Assembly (NCBI GenBank): GCA_937897985.1
Contig: CALCBD010000010.1
Location: 62,001-126,000 of the forward strand
Source of the DNA: an uncultured Paludibacter sp.
GTDB lineage: Bacteria > Bacteroidota > Bacteroidia > Bacteroidales > Paludibacteraceae
Direction: 5' to 3'
DNA length: 64,000 bases
The notes under the pieces were generated by a model that saw only the letters and a program-made list of their open reading frames with translations, made no database searches and was not told where the DNA came from. Each line of letters begins with the position of its first letter. The stretch's first letter is position 1. This document shows, in pieces, positions 63,894 to 64,000 of this stretch. A program made the translations under genes and the position numbers.

Positions 63894-64000
63894 TCAGGCA
63901 AGTTTTTCGAGTTGATTTACATTCCTGTCAATTTCTTCCTGCGATAATGAGTAGTTGACCAAATCTCCTGCAAAATACTGGTCGTAAGCGGTCATATCCA
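63894..64000 (-). CDS. 3' end of a TrpB-like PLP-dependent enzyme (partial)
   Basis: Only the last 35 codons are in the window. They read DMTAYDQYFAGDLVNYSLSQ followed by EEIDRNVNQLEKLA and a stop at 63894. DxxAYDxYxxGxLxxY followed by an E-rich helix is the usual end of the TrpB2-type tryptophan synthase beta chain. The length seen is too short for certainty. The frame stays open to the right edge, so the gene continues outside the window. Confidence 0.6.
   Translation of the reverse strand, partial: DMTAYDQYFAGDLVNYSLSQEEIDRNVNQLEKLA

Overview
The window looks like a chromosomal segment of an AT-rich Gram-negative member of the Bacteroidota, most likely an anaerobic or microaerobic Bacteroidales-like lineage. 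The evidence is an LruC-domain protein, a DUF5606 protein, an OMP_b-brl_3 type outer-membrane barrel, repeated TAnnTTTG promoter elements (the Bacteroidota -7 box, several with TTG 19 bases upstream), weak ribosome binding sites, and a ferredoxin-based set of 2-oxoacid oxidoreductase plus an NfnAB-type transhydrogenase. I see no insertion sequence, integrase, CRISPR array or rRNA operon.

Region 1 (1-20.5 kb, + strand) is an exopolysaccharide or capsule locus. After the 3' part of an LruC-domain protein come a stand-alone receiver protein, a polyprenyl-phosphate sugar transferase with a degenerate receiver-like N-terminus, a half-length TolC-family protein, a Wzz/Wzc-like chain-length protein whose C-terminal kinase-like domain has lost its nucleotide-binding residues, a Wzx-type flippase, a Wzy/WaaL-type polymerase or ligase, an acyltransferase, UDP-glucose dehydrogenase, two GT2 and two GT4/GT1-like glycosyltransferases, an asparagine-synthase-like protein, a phosphoribosyltransferase-HAD fusion, and UDP-glucuronate decarboxylase. 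Ugd plus Uxs predict UDP-glucuronate and UDP-xylose as donors. The phosphoribosyltransferase-HAD fusion raises the possibility that ribofuranose is added directly from PRPP. No Wza-like outer-membrane export lipoprotein is present in the window.

Region 2 (20.6-37.6 kb) is mostly housekeeping: a secreted TPR protein, gyrA, ispE, dnaB, a nucleoside permease, a bifunctional-nuclease-domain protein, a Yip1-family membrane protein with smpB, then nfnB-nfnA and a four-subunit 2-oxoacid:ferredoxin oxidoreductase operon, and a secreted alpha/beta hydrolase. The last two enzyme systems exchange electrons through ferredoxin and point to fermentative or anaerobic metabolism. A roughly 120-bp nested palindrome lies just behind the oxidoreductase operon.

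Region 3 (37.9-50.4 kb) holds an AddB-like nuclease, tRNA-Glu(CUC), a DUF554 membrane protein, an isolated hisA, DUF5606, a Nif3-family protein with a zinc-ribbon coiled-coil protein, an AT-rich island with one XRE-type regulator and several palindromic operator candidates, and pyrK-pyrD followed by miaA.

Region 4 (50.4-64 kb) holds menaquinone methyltransferase, a PagL-like lipid A deacylase beside a PAP2 phosphatase, lgt, secA, a YihY/BrkB membrane protein, RNase P RNA (rnpB), a type II NADH dehydrogenase, an outer-membrane beta-barrel receptor, and at the right edge the 3' end of a TrpB-like gene. The strongest candidates for unusual biology are the polysaccharide locus (PRT-HAD fusion, pseudo-receiver, pseudo-kinase, missing OPX protein, amidotransferase without its nucleophile) and the operator-rich regulator island at 46.3-47.4 kb.
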